This document shows positions 43,114 through 51,914 of a stretch of 64,000 nt of DNA, piece after piece. Both the position numbers and the translations under genes were made by a program. How positions within the stretch are numbered: the first letter of the stretch is position 1; every line of letters begins with the position of its first letter. Below the pieces are notes generated by a model. It did no database searches, was not told the origin of the DNA, and was given only the letters and a program-made list of their open reading frames with translations. This stretch comes from an uncultured Oscillospiraceae bacterium. Lineage in GTDB: Bacteria > Bacillota > Clostridia > Oscillospirales > Oscillospiraceae. The stretch lies in assembly GCA_934573855.1 (NCBI GenBank), contig CAKTMF010000009.1, positions 47,381-111,380 of the forward strand. The letters are read 5' to 3'.

Positions 43114-44107
43114 TGCAATGGGCGGGGACAACGCCCCGAGAGAGATCGTCAAGGGCGCCGTAAAGGCGAAGCGTGAGCTTGGGGTTGACATAACTCTTGT
43201 CGGCCGCGAGGATGAGGTACGCGCCTGCCTCGCAGACGAGGGCTGCTCCGACGTCGAGATCGTGAACGCCGAGGAGGTCGTCACCATGGAGGACGATCCC
43301 AGCACGGCCACCCGCCGCAAGAAAAATTCCTCCATGGCCGTTGCGCTCACCATGCTGCGCGACGGCAAGGGCGACGCGATGGTCTCCGCCGGCAGTACCG
43401 GCGCTCTCCTGACCGGCGCGACGCTCACCGTCAAGCGTATCCACGGCATACGCCGGGCGGCCATGGCCCCCGTGCTTCCCGCGGGTGAACACGGCGTAAT
43501 GCTCATCGACTGCGGCGCGAACGTGGAGTGTACGGCGGAATACCTGCTCCAGTTTGCGTACATGGGCAGCTTTTACGCGAAGAAAATGATGGGCTGCGAT
43601 AACCCACGCGTAGGCCTCCTGAACGTCGGGACCGAGGATACCAAGGGCGGCGACCTCCAGCACCAGACCTTCGCGCTCCTGCGTCAGGCGGGCGACGAAG
43701 GGCGGATAAATTTCGTCGGCAACATTGAGGGAACGGGCGTGTTCTCCGGCGCGGCGGACGTCGTAGTCACCGACGGCTTCACCGGCAACGTGCTGCTCAA
43801 GACCACCGAGGGCGTCATAAAATACATAATGGGCGCGCTCAAGGGCGTTTTCTACAAGAGTACGGTCAACAAGCTCGCCGCGGCCGTCCTCAAGGGCGAC
43901 CTTGCCGAGATGAAGAAGTCCATGGATGTTAACGAGGTCGGCGGCACCGCGCTCATCGGCATAAGCAAGCCCGTCGTCAAGGCTCACGGCTCGTCCGGGG
44001 CGGAGGCGTTTTTTGCCGCCATACGTCAGGCGGTCAGGTTCGTGGACGCCGGCGTCATCGGCGACATCGAGGAAAACATCGACTACATGAAGCTCAGGGC
44101 AGAGTGA
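43097..44107 (+). CDS. plsX: Phosphate acyltransferase PlsX
   Basis: PlsX converts acyl-ACP to acyl-phosphate for phospholipid synthesis at the membrane. It begins IIVDAMGGDNAPREIVKGAV and has AMVSAGSTGALLTGATL, LIDCGANVECTAEYLLQFA, LLNVGTEDTKGG and VVTDGFTGNVLLKTTEG, all family signatures; 336 residues is normal. GTG is the start, inside the end of trmFO with AGGGAGGT upstream. The rnc gene follows after one base; the plsX-rnc-smc linkage is common in Firmicutes (often with fabD/fabG/acpP, absent here). Confidence 0.97.
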   Translation: MRIIVDAMGGDNAPREIVKGAVKAKRELGVDITLVGREDEVRACLADEGCSDVEIVNAEEVVTMEDDPSTATRRKKNSSMAVALTMLRDGKGDAMVSAGSTGALLTGATLTVKRIHGIRRAAMAPVLPAGEHGVMLIDCGANVECTAEYLLQFAYMGSFYAKKMMGCDNPRVGLLNVGTEDTKGGDLQHQTFALLRQAGDEGRINFVGNIEGTGVFSGAADVVVTDGFTGNVLLKTTEGVIKYIMGALKGVFYKSTVNKLAAAVLKGDLAEMKKSMDVNEVGGTALIGISKPVVKAHGSSGAEAFFAAIRQAVRFVDAGVIGDIEENIDYMKLRAE

Positions 44108-44108
44108 T

Positions 44109-44786
44109 ATGGAACAGCTTGAAAAAAGAATAGGTCATACCTTCGAAAATAAGGGGCTTCTCGTCACGGCGCTCACGCACAGCTCCTACGCCAACGAGCG
44201 CCACGGACAGGACGCGCAGTGCTATGAGCGTCTCGAGTTTCTTGGAGACTCCATACTCGGCTATGTAACGGCGGAGTTTCTTTACGCGCACGAGCCGAAG
44301 CTGCCCGAGGGCAGGATGACCCGCCTGCGTGCGGAGCTTGTATGCGAGACGAGCCTTCACAGGGTCGCAAAGACCATGGGCTTCGGCGAATATATGCGTC
44401 TCGGCCGGGGCGAGGAGCGCACCGGCGGGCGTGAGCGCGTTTCGATACTCGCGGACATGGTCGAGGCGGTCATCGCCGCGATATACCTTGACTCCGGCAT
44501 CGACGAGGCAAGGCGCTTCATAATGGAAAACGTCCTGCGCGACGTCGAGATCGGCGAGACACATCGCTTTGCCGACTACAAGACCGAGCTTCAGGAGGTC
44601 GTGCAGCGCAGGGCGGACCAGCATATCGCCTACGAGCTTGTCGGCGAGTCCGGCCCAGACCACAGCAAGGTCTTTACCTTCCGCGTCTCGATAAACGGCG
44701 TGCCGCGCGGCGAAGGCAGCGGCCGCACGAAGAAGGAGGCGGAGCAGGCTGCGGCCTGCAAGGCTCTCGAGGCGCTGCGGCAATGA
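44109..44786 (+). CDS. rnc: Ribonuclease III
   Basis: This enzyme cleaves double-stranded RNA in rRNA maturation. The 225-residue product has the catalytic signature ERLEFLGDSILGYV at about residue 37, the later acidic site LADMVEAVIAAIYLDSG, and a C-terminal dsRNA-binding domain with GRTKKEAEQAAACKALEAL. ATG just past the plsX stop; the radical SAM gene overlaps its end by ATGA. Confidence 0.97.
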   Translation: MEQLEKRIGHTFENKGLLVTALTHSSYANERHGQDAQCYERLEFLGDSILGYVTAEFLYAHEPKLPEGRMTRLRAELVCETSLHRVAKTMGFGEYMRLGRGEERTGGRERVSILADMVEAVIAAIYLDSGIDEARRFIMENVLRDVEIGETHRFADYKTELQEVVQRRADQHIAYELVGESGPDHSKVFTFRVSINGVPRGEGSGRTKKEAEQAAACKALEALRQ

Positions 44787-45805
44787 GCGCGAGGGAGAGT
44801 ATCATCCCAGTGTTCGTGCCTCATCTCGGCTGCCCGAACGACTGTGTTTTCTGCAACCAGCGCCGCATTTCCGGCAGCACGGTCCCTGCAACGGCGGAGA
44901 CCGTCAGAGAGGCCGTGAGAAACGCCGCCTCGCTGAACACGGCCGGGAGAAAGCGCCAGCTCGCCTTTTACGGCGGGAGCTTTACCGCGATACCCCGGAC
45001 GGAGCAGGAATTGCTCCTTGCCGCCGCGAAGGAGTATCTTGACTCCGGGGAGCTTGACTCTGTGCGCCTTTCCACCCGCCCCGACGCCATCGACGGCGAG
45101 GTGATCGGGCGTCTCCTCCGATATGGCGTGGAGACGGTGGAGCTTGGCGCGCAGTCGATGGATGACGGGGTCCTTCGCCTTTCAGGCAGGGGGCATACCG
45201 CCGCGGATGTGGAGAACGCCTCGCGGCAGATAAAGGCCGCGGGACTCAAGCTCATTTTGCAGATGATGACGGGGCTTCCCGGCGACACGGATGAGAAGGA
45301 CATAGAAACGGCAAAGAAATTGATCGCGCTCAGACCCGACGGCGTGAGGATATACCCTACGGTCATCGTCCGGGATACGGCGCTTTATGACCTGTGGAGG
45401 TGCGGGAGATACACGGAGCATACCGTGGAGGACGCGGTGCGCGTGTGCGCGAAGCTCCTGCCGCTCTTTGAGGAGGCCGGTGTCCCTGTCATCCGTCTCG
45501 GCCTCAACCCGACGGAGGAGCTTTCCGGTGGAGCCGCCGCCGGCGGAGCTTACCATCCGGCGCTGGGCGAGCTTGTAAGGGCGCGCATAATGCTCGAGCG
45601 GGCGAGGGAGGCCATGAGAGGCGTAGCTCCCGGCAGCAGCGTGATCATACATGTCGCGCCGTCGAAGCTCTCCCAGACGATAGGCCAGCACCGCTCCAAC
45701 ATCGACGCGCTGCTCGCAGAGTCCGGCGCGGCTTCGATAAAGGTCCGCCCCGACGAGAGCGGCGACACGCTCAGGCTCGAGGTATGTGAAGCGGACGATA
45801 TATGA
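44783..45805 (+). CDS. Radical SAM protein (Elp3-like), rnc-smc neighbour
   Basis: A 340-residue radical SAM enzyme. The [4Fe-4S] motif is CPNDCVFC (CxxxCxxC) near residue 17 within VFVPHLGCPNDCVFCNQRRISG; SAM-binding elements follow (YGGSFTAIPRTEQELL, ETVELGAQSMDDGVLRLSGRGH). It resembles the Elongator-Elp3-like radical SAM proteins that regularly sit between rnc and smc in Clostridia. The N-terminal core aligns well and there is no acetyltransferase domain. The reaction is not established. It overlaps rnc by four bases. Confidence 0.88.
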   Translation: MSARESIIPVFVPHLGCPNDCVFCNQRRISGSTVPATAETVREAVRNAASLNTAGRKRQLAFYGGSFTAIPRTEQELLLAAAKEYLDSGELDSVRLSTRPDAIDGEVIGRLLRYGVETVELGAQSMDDGVLRLSGRGHTAADVENASRQIKAAGLKLILQMMTGLPGDTDEKDIETAKKLIALRPDGVRIYPTVIVRDTALYDLWRCGRYTEHTVEDAVRVCAKLLPLFEEAGVPVIRLGLNPTEELSGGAAAGGAYHPALGELVRARIMLERAREAMRGVAPGSSVIIHVAPSKLSQTIGQHRSNIDALLAESGAASIKVRPDESGDTLRLEVCEADDI

Positions 45806-45811
45806 GTATTC

Positions 45812-45844
45812 AAACGGAGGGCTCCGAGAGGAGACCTCCGTTTT
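45812..45844 (+). terminator. Terminator before smc
   Basis: Stem AAACGGAGG / CCTCCGTTT with a 14-base loop, ending TTTT; it separates the topA-rnc run from smc. Confidence 0.7.
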
Positions 45845-45860
45845 GCCGCCAACATTATTC

Positions 45861-45889
45861 TTGAAATGAGTTATTTCGCGTGATATAAT
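45861..45889 (+). promoter_or_regulatory. Promoter of smc-ftsY
   Basis: TTGAAA, a 17-base spacer and TATAAT, 37 bp before smc. Confidence 0.78.
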
Positions 45890-45925
45890 ACCATGATATA
45901 ATTTTTTCCGGAAAGAGAACGATAC

Positions 45926-48900
45926 ATGTACCTTAAAGCGCTGGAAATTCAGGGGTTCAAGTCCTTCGCGGATAAGACACGCCTGACCTTTGAAAAGAAT
46001 ATAACGGCGATAGTCGGCCCCAACGGCTCCGGCAAATCCAACATCTCCGACGCCGTCATGTGGGTCATGGGCGAACAGCGGACAAAGAGCCTGCGCGGCT
46101 CAAAAATGGAGGACGTCATCTTCGGCGGCACCGCAAAGCGCAGTCCGCTGGGCTTTGCTCAGGTCTCGCTCATACTTGATAACTCCGCCCGCATTTTTGA
46201 CATCGACAGCAGCGAGGTGACGCTCACCCGCCGCTACTACCGCAGCGGAGAGAGCGAATATTTCATAAACCGCGAGAGCGTCAGACTCAAGGATATAAAC
46301 AACCTCCTCATGGACACCGGTCTCGGCCGCGACGGCTATTCCATCATCGGCCAGGGCAGGATCGCGGAGATCGTTTCAAACAAAAGCACCGACAGGCGCG
46401 AGGTGTTCGAGGAGGCGGCGGGCATATCCCGCTACCGCTACCGCAAGGAGGAGGCCGAGCGCAAGCTCGACAAGACCGAGGAAAACCTCCTGCGCATTAA
46501 CGATAAGATAGACGAGCTTGAAATGCAGGTCGGGCCGCTCAGGGAGCAGTCGCGCGTTGCGAAGCGCTACCTTGCCCTGCGCGACGAGCTGAAAATACTC
46601 GAGGTCTCCGCATGGATGGAGACGCTCGATAGGCTCCACGCCCAGGCCGACGCGGTGAATCAGGAATACGCACAGGCCAAGGCGAACCTTGAGCGGGCAA
46701 AGGGCGAGCTTGAATCGCTGTATGCCTCCTCCGGCAGCATTACCGAGCGTATGCACCGCAAGGACGTAGAGATAGAACAGGCGAGAGAGCGCCTTTCCGC
46801 CGCCGAGGCGAAGGCGTCCGAGTGCGAATCCGCCGCCGCCGTGCTTCGCGCCAACGCGGAGTCGAGCCGCCGGAGTATGGAACGCATGCAGTCCGACATT
46901 GCCGAGCAGGAGAGCCGTGCCGCCGAGATCAGGGCGCGTATGGACGAGGGCGCGCGGCGCATTGCCGAAATAAAGGCGCGTCTTGAGACTCTCTATGCTG
47001 AGAATACCAAGAACGGCAACGTCCTTGACGGCTGCCGCATGAAGATAAAAAGCCGCGAGGACGCACTCGCCGCCGTCAGCGACAAGGCCACGAAGCTTGC
47101 CGTTGACGCGCGCAGCATGGATAGCCGCATAAATATGCTCACGGAGATGGAAAAGGACTTTGACGGCTTTTCACGCGCGGTCAAGACCGTCATGCGCGAA
47201 TCCGCGAGAGGCAGCATAAGGGGCGTTCACGGCCCGGTCGCGAACCTTGTCAAGGCGGACGACGAATGCGCCCTCGCCATCGAGACAGCTCTCGGCGCGG
47301 CGGCGCAGAATATCGTCATCGACACCCAGAACGACGGCCGCAGCGCCATCGAAATGCTAAAGCGCATGGACGCCGGGCGGGCGACCTTCCTCCCCATAGA
47401 TACCATCTGCGGCAGCGTCATGACAGACGCGCCTGTGCGCGACCCCGGCTTTGTGGGCGTCGCGTTCGACCTCGTGAAATTTGACGAGAGCTACAGGCAG
47501 ATATTTGCAAACCTCCTCGGCCGCACCGTAGTCGCGGAGACACTCGCCGACGCCGTCCGCATCTCAAAGGCGAACGGGAACCGACTTCGTATCGTGACGC
47601 TCGACGGCCAGCTCATTAATGCCGGCGGCTCCATGACCGGCGGCAGCAGCGCGAAGGGGAGCGGTATCCTCTCCCGCGCGAACGAGCTTGAGACGCTGAA
47701 GAAAAAGCGCGTCAAGCTCGCCGAGAGCGAAAAGAGCTGCGCTGCGGAGCTTGAGCGGGCAAAGACCAACCTCGCCTCCGTGCGCTATCAGTACGACATG
47801 GCGCTCGAGGAGCAGTCCTCACTGCGCAGCGATATATCCTCCCTCGAGGCGGAGAACCGGGCGACGGCCGCCTCCGGCGAACAGCTCAGACTCCTGCTCG
47901 ACGGCATTTCCGGCGACAGCGAGACGAGAAAGAACGCCGTCAGCGCGGCGGAGCGCCAGATAGAGAGCTTCAACGCCCGCATAGCCGAAAAAGAGACCGA
48001 GCGCGGGACCTTTGCCGCCGAGATAAAGTCCATTAAGGACGAGATATCCCATATCGGCCTCAGCAAGCTGGAGCTTGAGGGCAAGCGCACGAAGGCCGAG
48101 AAGGACGCCCAGCAGCGCAACGCCGAGATAAACGAGCTTGAGCGGCTCACCGCCCGTATCGAGCAGAAAAAGCTTGCCTCCGACATGGAGGAAAAGCAGA
48201 TCATGGACAAGCTCTGGGACAATTACGAGCTGGGCCACACCGCGGCAAACGCCATCCGCCAGCCGGTGCAGAACATTCAGAAGGCAAACCGCGCCATAGC
48301 CGAGCTGAGGAAGGAGATAAGCTCCCTCGGCACGCCGAATATCGGCGCCATCGACGAATACGAGCGCGTCAATTCCCGCTATGAGTTTCTTGCCGGACAG
48401 CGGGACGACGTGGAAAAGGCAAAGACGGAACTGGTTGACATAATAAGAGACATCACCGCTGAAATGAAGACCGTTTTCGTCGAGCGCTTCAATGAGATAG
48501 ACGAGAGCTTCCGCCAGACCTTCCTCGAGCTGTTCGGCGGCGGCAAGGCGGCGCTCGTCCTTGAGGACGAGAAGGATGTGCTGAACTGCGGCATAGACAT
48601 CAAGGTGCAGCCGCCCGGCAAGGCCGTCTCCACCATCAGCCTCCTCTCCGGCGGCGAGATGGCGTTCGTGGCCATAGCGCTGTACTTCGCTATCCTGAAG
48701 GTCCGCCCCACGCCGTTTTGCGTAATGGACGAGATCGAGGCCGCGCTTGATGAGGCGAACGTCGAACGCTTTGCCGCTTATATGCGCCGCATGTCCGACA
48801 GGACGCAGTTCCTCGTCATCACGCACCGCCGCGGCACCATGGAGGAGGCCGACATGCTCTACGGCGTCACCATGCAGGAAAAGGGCGTCTCCGCCGTCAT

Positions 48901-48943
48901 CGAGCTTGACCTTGAGAATGCGCAGAAAACTATAGAGGAGTAA
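45926..48943 (+). CDS. smc: Chromosome segregation ATPase SMC (short-armed)
   Basis: A condensin ATPase that compacts and resolves chromosomes with ScpAB. Walker A GPNGSGKSNISDAV starts at residue 31, the ABC signature LLSGGEMAFVAIAL at about 906, and Walker B FCVMDEIEAALDEAN at about 931. The hinge spans roughly residues 410-575 (RGVHGPVANLV ... NAGGSMTGG). The total of 1005 residues is some 180 below the usual ~1180-1190; the hinge lies about 90 residues earlier than in Bacillus SMC, so both arms are shortened about equally. Heads and hinge are complete, so it is not a truncation. ATG at 45926 with GGAAAGAG ahead; ftsY follows after 3 bp. Confidence 0.96.
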   Translation: MYLKALEIQGFKSFADKTRLTFEKNITAIVGPNGSGKSNISDAVMWVMGEQRTKSLRGSKMEDVIFGGTAKRSPLGFAQVSLILDNSARIFDIDSSEVTLTRRYYRSGESEYFINRESVRLKDINNLLMDTGLGRDGYSIIGQGRIAEIVSNKSTDRREVFEEAAGISRYRYRKEEAERKLDKTEENLLRINDKIDELEMQVGPLREQSRVAKRYLALRDELKILEVSAWMETLDRLHAQADAVNQEYAQAKANLERAKGELESLYASSGSITERMHRKDVEIEQARERLSAAEAKASECESAAAVLRANAESSRRSMERMQSDIAEQESRAAEIRARMDEGARRIAEIKARLETLYAENTKNGNVLDGCRMKIKSREDALAAVSDKATKLAVDARSMDSRINMLTEMEKDFDGFSRAVKTVMRESARGSIRGVHGPVANLVKADDECALAIETALGAAAQNIVIDTQNDGRSAIEMLKRMDAGRATFLPIDTICGSVMTDAPVRDPGFVGVAFDLVKFDESYRQIFANLLGRTVVAETLADAVRISKANGNRLRIVTLDGQLINAGGSMTGGSSAKGSGILSRANELETLKKKRVKLAESEKSCAAELERAKTNLASVRYQYDMALEEQSSLRSDISSLEAENRATAASGEQLRLLLDGISGDSETRKNAVSAAERQIESFNARIAEKETERGTFAAEIKSIKDEISHIGLSKLELEGKRTKAEKDAQQRNAEINELERLTARIEQKKLASDMEEKQIMDKLWDNYELGHTAANAIRQPVQNIQKANRAIAELRKEISSLGTPNIGAIDEYERVNSRYEFLAGQRDDVEKAKTELVDIIRDITAEMKTVFVERFNEIDESFRQTFLELFGGGKAALVLEDEKDVLNCGIDIKVQPPGKAVSTISLLSGGEMAFVAIALYFAILKVRPTPFCVMDEIEAALDEANVERFAAYMRRMSDRTQFLVITHRRGTMEEADMLYGVTMQEKGVSAVIELDLENAQKTIEE

Positions 48944-48946
48944 ACG

Positions 48947-49852
48947 ATGGGCTTTTTTGACAAAATATTTTCAGGACTTACCAAGACAAGAAGCAATCTT
49001 GCGGAGCTTGAGGAGCTGTTTCAGGATTACGCGCCGGACAGCGAGGACTTCTACTACGACCTTGAGGAGCTGCTGGTAGTCTCCGACGTTGGCGCGCCGA
49101 CCGCCGAAAAGGTGGTCAAGGCCATGAAGAAGCTGACGTGGGAGCGCCGCTTCCGCAAGGGGGACGAGGCCAGAGCGGGCCTTGTCGAGATACTCTCCAA
49201 GCTTCTGAAGGTCGGCGACCCAGAGCTCAAGCTCACCACCAGACCCTCCGTAATACTCATGGTGGGCGTGAACGGCGTGGGCAAGACCACGACCATCGGC
49301 AAGCTCGCCCATCAGCTCAGGAACGAGGGCAAGAGCGTCCTCCTCTGTGCGGGCGACACCTTCCGCGCCGCCGCGGCCGAGCAGCTCGCCATCTGGGCGG
49401 AGCGCTCCGGAGCAGAGATCGTCCGTCACGAGGAGGGGAGCGACCCCGCCGCCGTGGTGTACGACGGTCTGTGCGCCGCGAAGGCGAGAGGCTCGGATGT
49501 TGTCATCATCGACACTGCCGGACGTCTCCACAACAAGCAGAACCTCATGAACGAACTCAATAAGATCCGCCGCATCATCGACAGGGAGCTGCCCGAGGCC
49601 GATGTTGAGACGCTCATGGTACTCGACGCCACGACCGGTCAGAACGGCCTCATCCAGGCAAAGCAGTTTCTCGAGACCTCCGGTCTTACCGGTATCGTCC
49701 TTACAAAGCTTGACGGCACGGCAAAGGGCGGTATCGTGTTCGCCATCGCGAGCGAGCTTGGCCTTCCCGTAAAATATGTCGGCGTGGGCGAGGGCATGGA
49801 CGATCTCATCCCCTTTGACCCCACCACCTTTGTTGAGGCGCTGTTCAAATGA
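48947..49852 (+). CDS. ftsY: Signal recognition particle receptor FtsY
   Basis: The SRP receptor GTPase that delivers ribosomes making membrane proteins to SecYEG. The 301-residue product contains the NG domain only: helical N part (residues 1-85), G1 GVNGVGKTTTIGKLA, G3 DTAGRLHNK and TKLDGTAKGG (G4). The long acidic A domain of E. coli FtsY is missing, as usual in Firmicutes. ATG after GGAGTAAACG, directly following smc. It overlaps rdgB by ATGA. Confidence 0.98.
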   Translation: MGFFDKIFSGLTKTRSNLAELEELFQDYAPDSEDFYYDLEELLVVSDVGAPTAEKVVKAMKKLTWERRFRKGDEARAGLVEILSKLLKVGDPELKLTTRPSVILMVGVNGVGKTTTIGKLAHQLRNEGKSVLLCAGDTFRAAAAEQLAIWAERSGAEIVRHEEGSDPAAVVYDGLCAAKARGSDVVIIDTAGRLHNKQNLMNELNKIRRIIDRELPEADVETLMVLDATTGQNGLIQAKQFLETSGLTGIVLTKLDGTAKGGIVFAIASELGLPVKYVGVGEGMDDLIPFDPTTFVEALFK

Positions 49853-50454
49853 AGAAGATAATACTTGCAAGCAATAATAAGAAAAAGTTAGCGGAGCTGA
49901 AGGCCATCCTCTCCGACATGGACGTGGAGCTTCTGTCGCAGAGCGAGGCGGGCTGCCATTTTGAGGTGGACGAGAACGGCACGACCTTCGCAGAGAACGC
50001 GTATCTGAAGGCCAAAGCCGTCGCCGACGCAACGGGGGAGATCACCGTCGCGGACGACTCGGGGCTGATGGTCGACGCGCTCAACGGCGAGCCGGGCATT
50101 TACTCCGCACGCTACGCCCCCGGCGGCCACGACGCCACGGACCGGGAGAAGTACATGTACCTCCTCTCAAAGCTCGAGGGCGTGGAGGACAGGCGTGCGA
50201 AGTTCGTCACCTCCATCTGCTGCATTTTCCCCAACGGCGACATCATCCGCACCGATGGCGAGGTACACGGCGTGATACTCACCGAGCCTGACGGCGACGG
50301 CGGCTTCGGCTACGACCCGGTGTTCCGGCCCGACGGCTTCGAGCGCAGCATGGCCGTGCTTGGCCCGGAGGTGAAAAATCAGATCTCTCACAGAGCGAAC
50401 GCTCTGAAAAAGTTCAGAAAGGAACTGGAAAAGTACTATGGCGATAACAAGTAA
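49849..50454 (+). CDS. rdgB: XTP/dITP diphosphatase (RdgB/HAM1)
   Basis: This enzyme cleans the nucleotide pool by hydrolysing XTP, ITP and dITP to monophosphates. The 201-residue protein starts KIILASNNKKKLAELKAIL and has the metal/base-recognition segments TFAENAYLKAKAVADATG, VADDSGLMVDALNGEPGIYSARYA and FGYDPVFRPDGFERSMAVL, then SHRANALKKF. Standard length. It overlaps both ftsY (4 bp) and yhbY (17 bp). Confidence 0.97.
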   Translation: MKKIILASNNKKKLAELKAILSDMDVELLSQSEAGCHFEVDENGTTFAENAYLKAKAVADATGEITVADDSGLMVDALNGEPGIYSARYAPGGHDATDREKYMYLLSKLEGVEDRRAKFVTSICCIFPNGDIIRTDGEVHGVILTEPDGDGGFGYDPVFRPDGFERSMAVLGPEVKNQISHRANALKKFRKELEKYYGDNK

Positions 50455-50746
50455 ACAGCGCGCCCAGCTCAGGGGCCTTGCCATGAGCGAGGACACCATA
50501 ATCCAGGTCGGCAAGGGCGGCATAAACGAAAATCTCGTCGCCTCCGTCGGCGCGGCGCTCAAGGCGAGAGAGCTTGTAAAGGGCAAGGTGCTTGAAAACT
50601 CCATGCTCACCGCGCGCGAGGCCTGCGACGCTCTCGCAGAGGCCTGCGGTGCGGAGCAGGTACAGGTCATCGGCACGAAATTCGTGCTGTATAAGCGCAA
50701 TAACAAGGAGCCTAAAATAGTTCTTGTAAAGGACAAAAAGAAATAA
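50438..50746 (+). CDS. yhbY: YhbY-type ribosome assembly RNA-binding protein
   Basis: A 102-residue CRM-domain protein that associates with pre-50S particles. It begins TSKQRAQLRGLAMSEDTIIQVGKGGI, with the RNA-contacting GxxG-like QVGKGGINENLV loop, and ends in a Lys-rich tail. The ATG lies within the end of rdgB, and its TAA overlaps the nadD start (TAATG). The position before nadD is the usual one (yqeI-nadD-yqeK-rsfS) in Firmicutes. Confidence 0.95.
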   Translation: MAITSKQRAQLRGLAMSEDTIIQVGKGGINENLVASVGAALKARELVKGKVLENSMLTAREACDALAEACGAEQVQVIGTKFVLYKRNNKEPKIVLVKDKKK

Positions 50747-51912
50747 TGAATATCGCCATTTACGGCGGGAGCTTCAACCCGCCGCATTTAGGGCATATCG
50801 AGGCGGCGGAGACCGCCGCAGAGCAGCTGCGCCCGGACAAATTCCTGATAATCCCGGGCAACGCCAATCCCAACAAGGACGAAGAGCCGGGAAGCCCGTC
50901 ACCGGAGGAAAGACTTGCGTTATGTAAACTTGCGTTTCGGGGTATAGACGGAGCCGAGGTCTCTGACATGGAGCTTGCCCGCGGGGGAAAGAGCTTCACG
51001 GCGGAGACGGTGGAGCGCCTTGTGCGCCTCTATCCCGGAAGTGAGATCACGCTCATCCTCGGCGCGGACCTTTTGCTGAAGCTCGAGAACTGGTACAGAT
51101 TCAGCTTTATTCTCGAACACTGCACCCTTGCGGTGCTTTCCCGCGAGGAGGGCGGCGACGCGGAGACGGAGCGGATGTGCGCCCACCTGCGCCGCGACTG
51201 CGGGGCGCGGGTGCGGATGATCGAGCATGTCCCCGCCTCAATGAGTTCACGGGACATCCGCCGCCGGCTGCGTCTTCGTCAGGGGGTGGATATGCTCGAC
51301 GGCGAGGTCTATGCCGAGATAATCCGCCGCCGCATGTACGAGTCCCAGCCGGAGCTTCGCTGGCTGCGCGAGCAGGCGATGGAGCTTGTCAAGCCCAGCC
51401 GTATCGCCCATGTGGCCGGCTGCGAGAGCGAGGCCGTCATGCTCGCCCGCCGCTGGGGCGAGGACCCGGAGACCGCGGCCGAGGCCGGGATACTGCACGA
51501 TATAACCAAGAAACAAAAATTCGACGAACAGTTGATATTGTGCCGCAAATATGGTATCATTCCCGACGAAACGGAGCTGAGGTGTCCCCAGCTTCTGCAT
51601 GCGCTGACAGGGGCCGCGCTCGCGCGCGATCGCTTCGGTGTTCCCGACGAGGTGTACGAGGCCATACGCTGGCACACCACAGGCAAGCCGGACATGACGC
51701 TTCTTGAAAAGATAATCTATCTCGCGGACATGACGGAGCCGACAAGGAGCTTCGACGGTATCGGCAGGCTCCGCGAGCTGTGCCGCGAGGATATCGACGG
51801 CGCGATGGCGCTCGCGCTGGAGATGAGCCTTGAGCATATCCGCGAGCAGAACGTCGAGCCGCACAGGAACTCGGTCGAGGCTTACATCTGGTATAATTCT
51901 AAGGAGGAATAA
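50746..51912 (+). CDS. nadD: Fused nicotinate-nucleotide adenylyltransferase and YqeK HD-domain phosphohydrolase
   Basis: Two enzymes usually encoded by adjacent genes are one 388-residue chain. Residues 1-195 are NadD, which makes deamido-NAD from nicotinate mononucleotide: YGGSFNPPHLGHIEAA at the N-terminus and SSRDIRRRLRLR near the end. Residues about 205-385 are the YqeK HD domain: RIAHVAGCESEAVMLAR, AGILHDITK (His-Asp), TGAALARDRFGV and IRWHTTGKPDMTLLEKIIYLADM. YqeK hydrolyses diadenosine tetraphosphate. TTATGTAAAC at 50930-50939 falls in a different frame (Leu-Cys-Lys-Leu) from most other coding copies. rsfS follows after 2 bp. Confidence 0.95.
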   Translation: MNIAIYGGSFNPPHLGHIEAAETAAEQLRPDKFLIIPGNANPNKDEEPGSPSPEERLALCKLAFRGIDGAEVSDMELARGGKSFTAETVERLVRLYPGSEITLILGADLLLKLENWYRFSFILEHCTLAVLSREEGGDAETERMCAHLRRDCGARVRMIEHVPASMSSRDIRRRLRLRQGVDMLDGEVYAEIIRRRMYESQPELRWLREQAMELVKPSRIAHVAGCESEAVMLARRWGEDPETAAEAGILHDITKKQKFDEQLILCRKYGIIPDETELRCPQLLHALTGAALARDRFGVPDEVYEAIRWHTTGKPDMTLLEKIIYLADMTEPTRSFDGIGRLRELCREDIDGAMALALEMSLEHIREQNVEPHRNSVEAYIWYNSKEE

Positions 51913-51914
51913 CA

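Noticed and set aside
43927..43936. ATGTTAAC in plsX and GTATGTAAAC in feoA (62151) as further copies of the dispersed word
   Set aside because: They have mismatches in the core, so they were not counted among the 14 exact sites.
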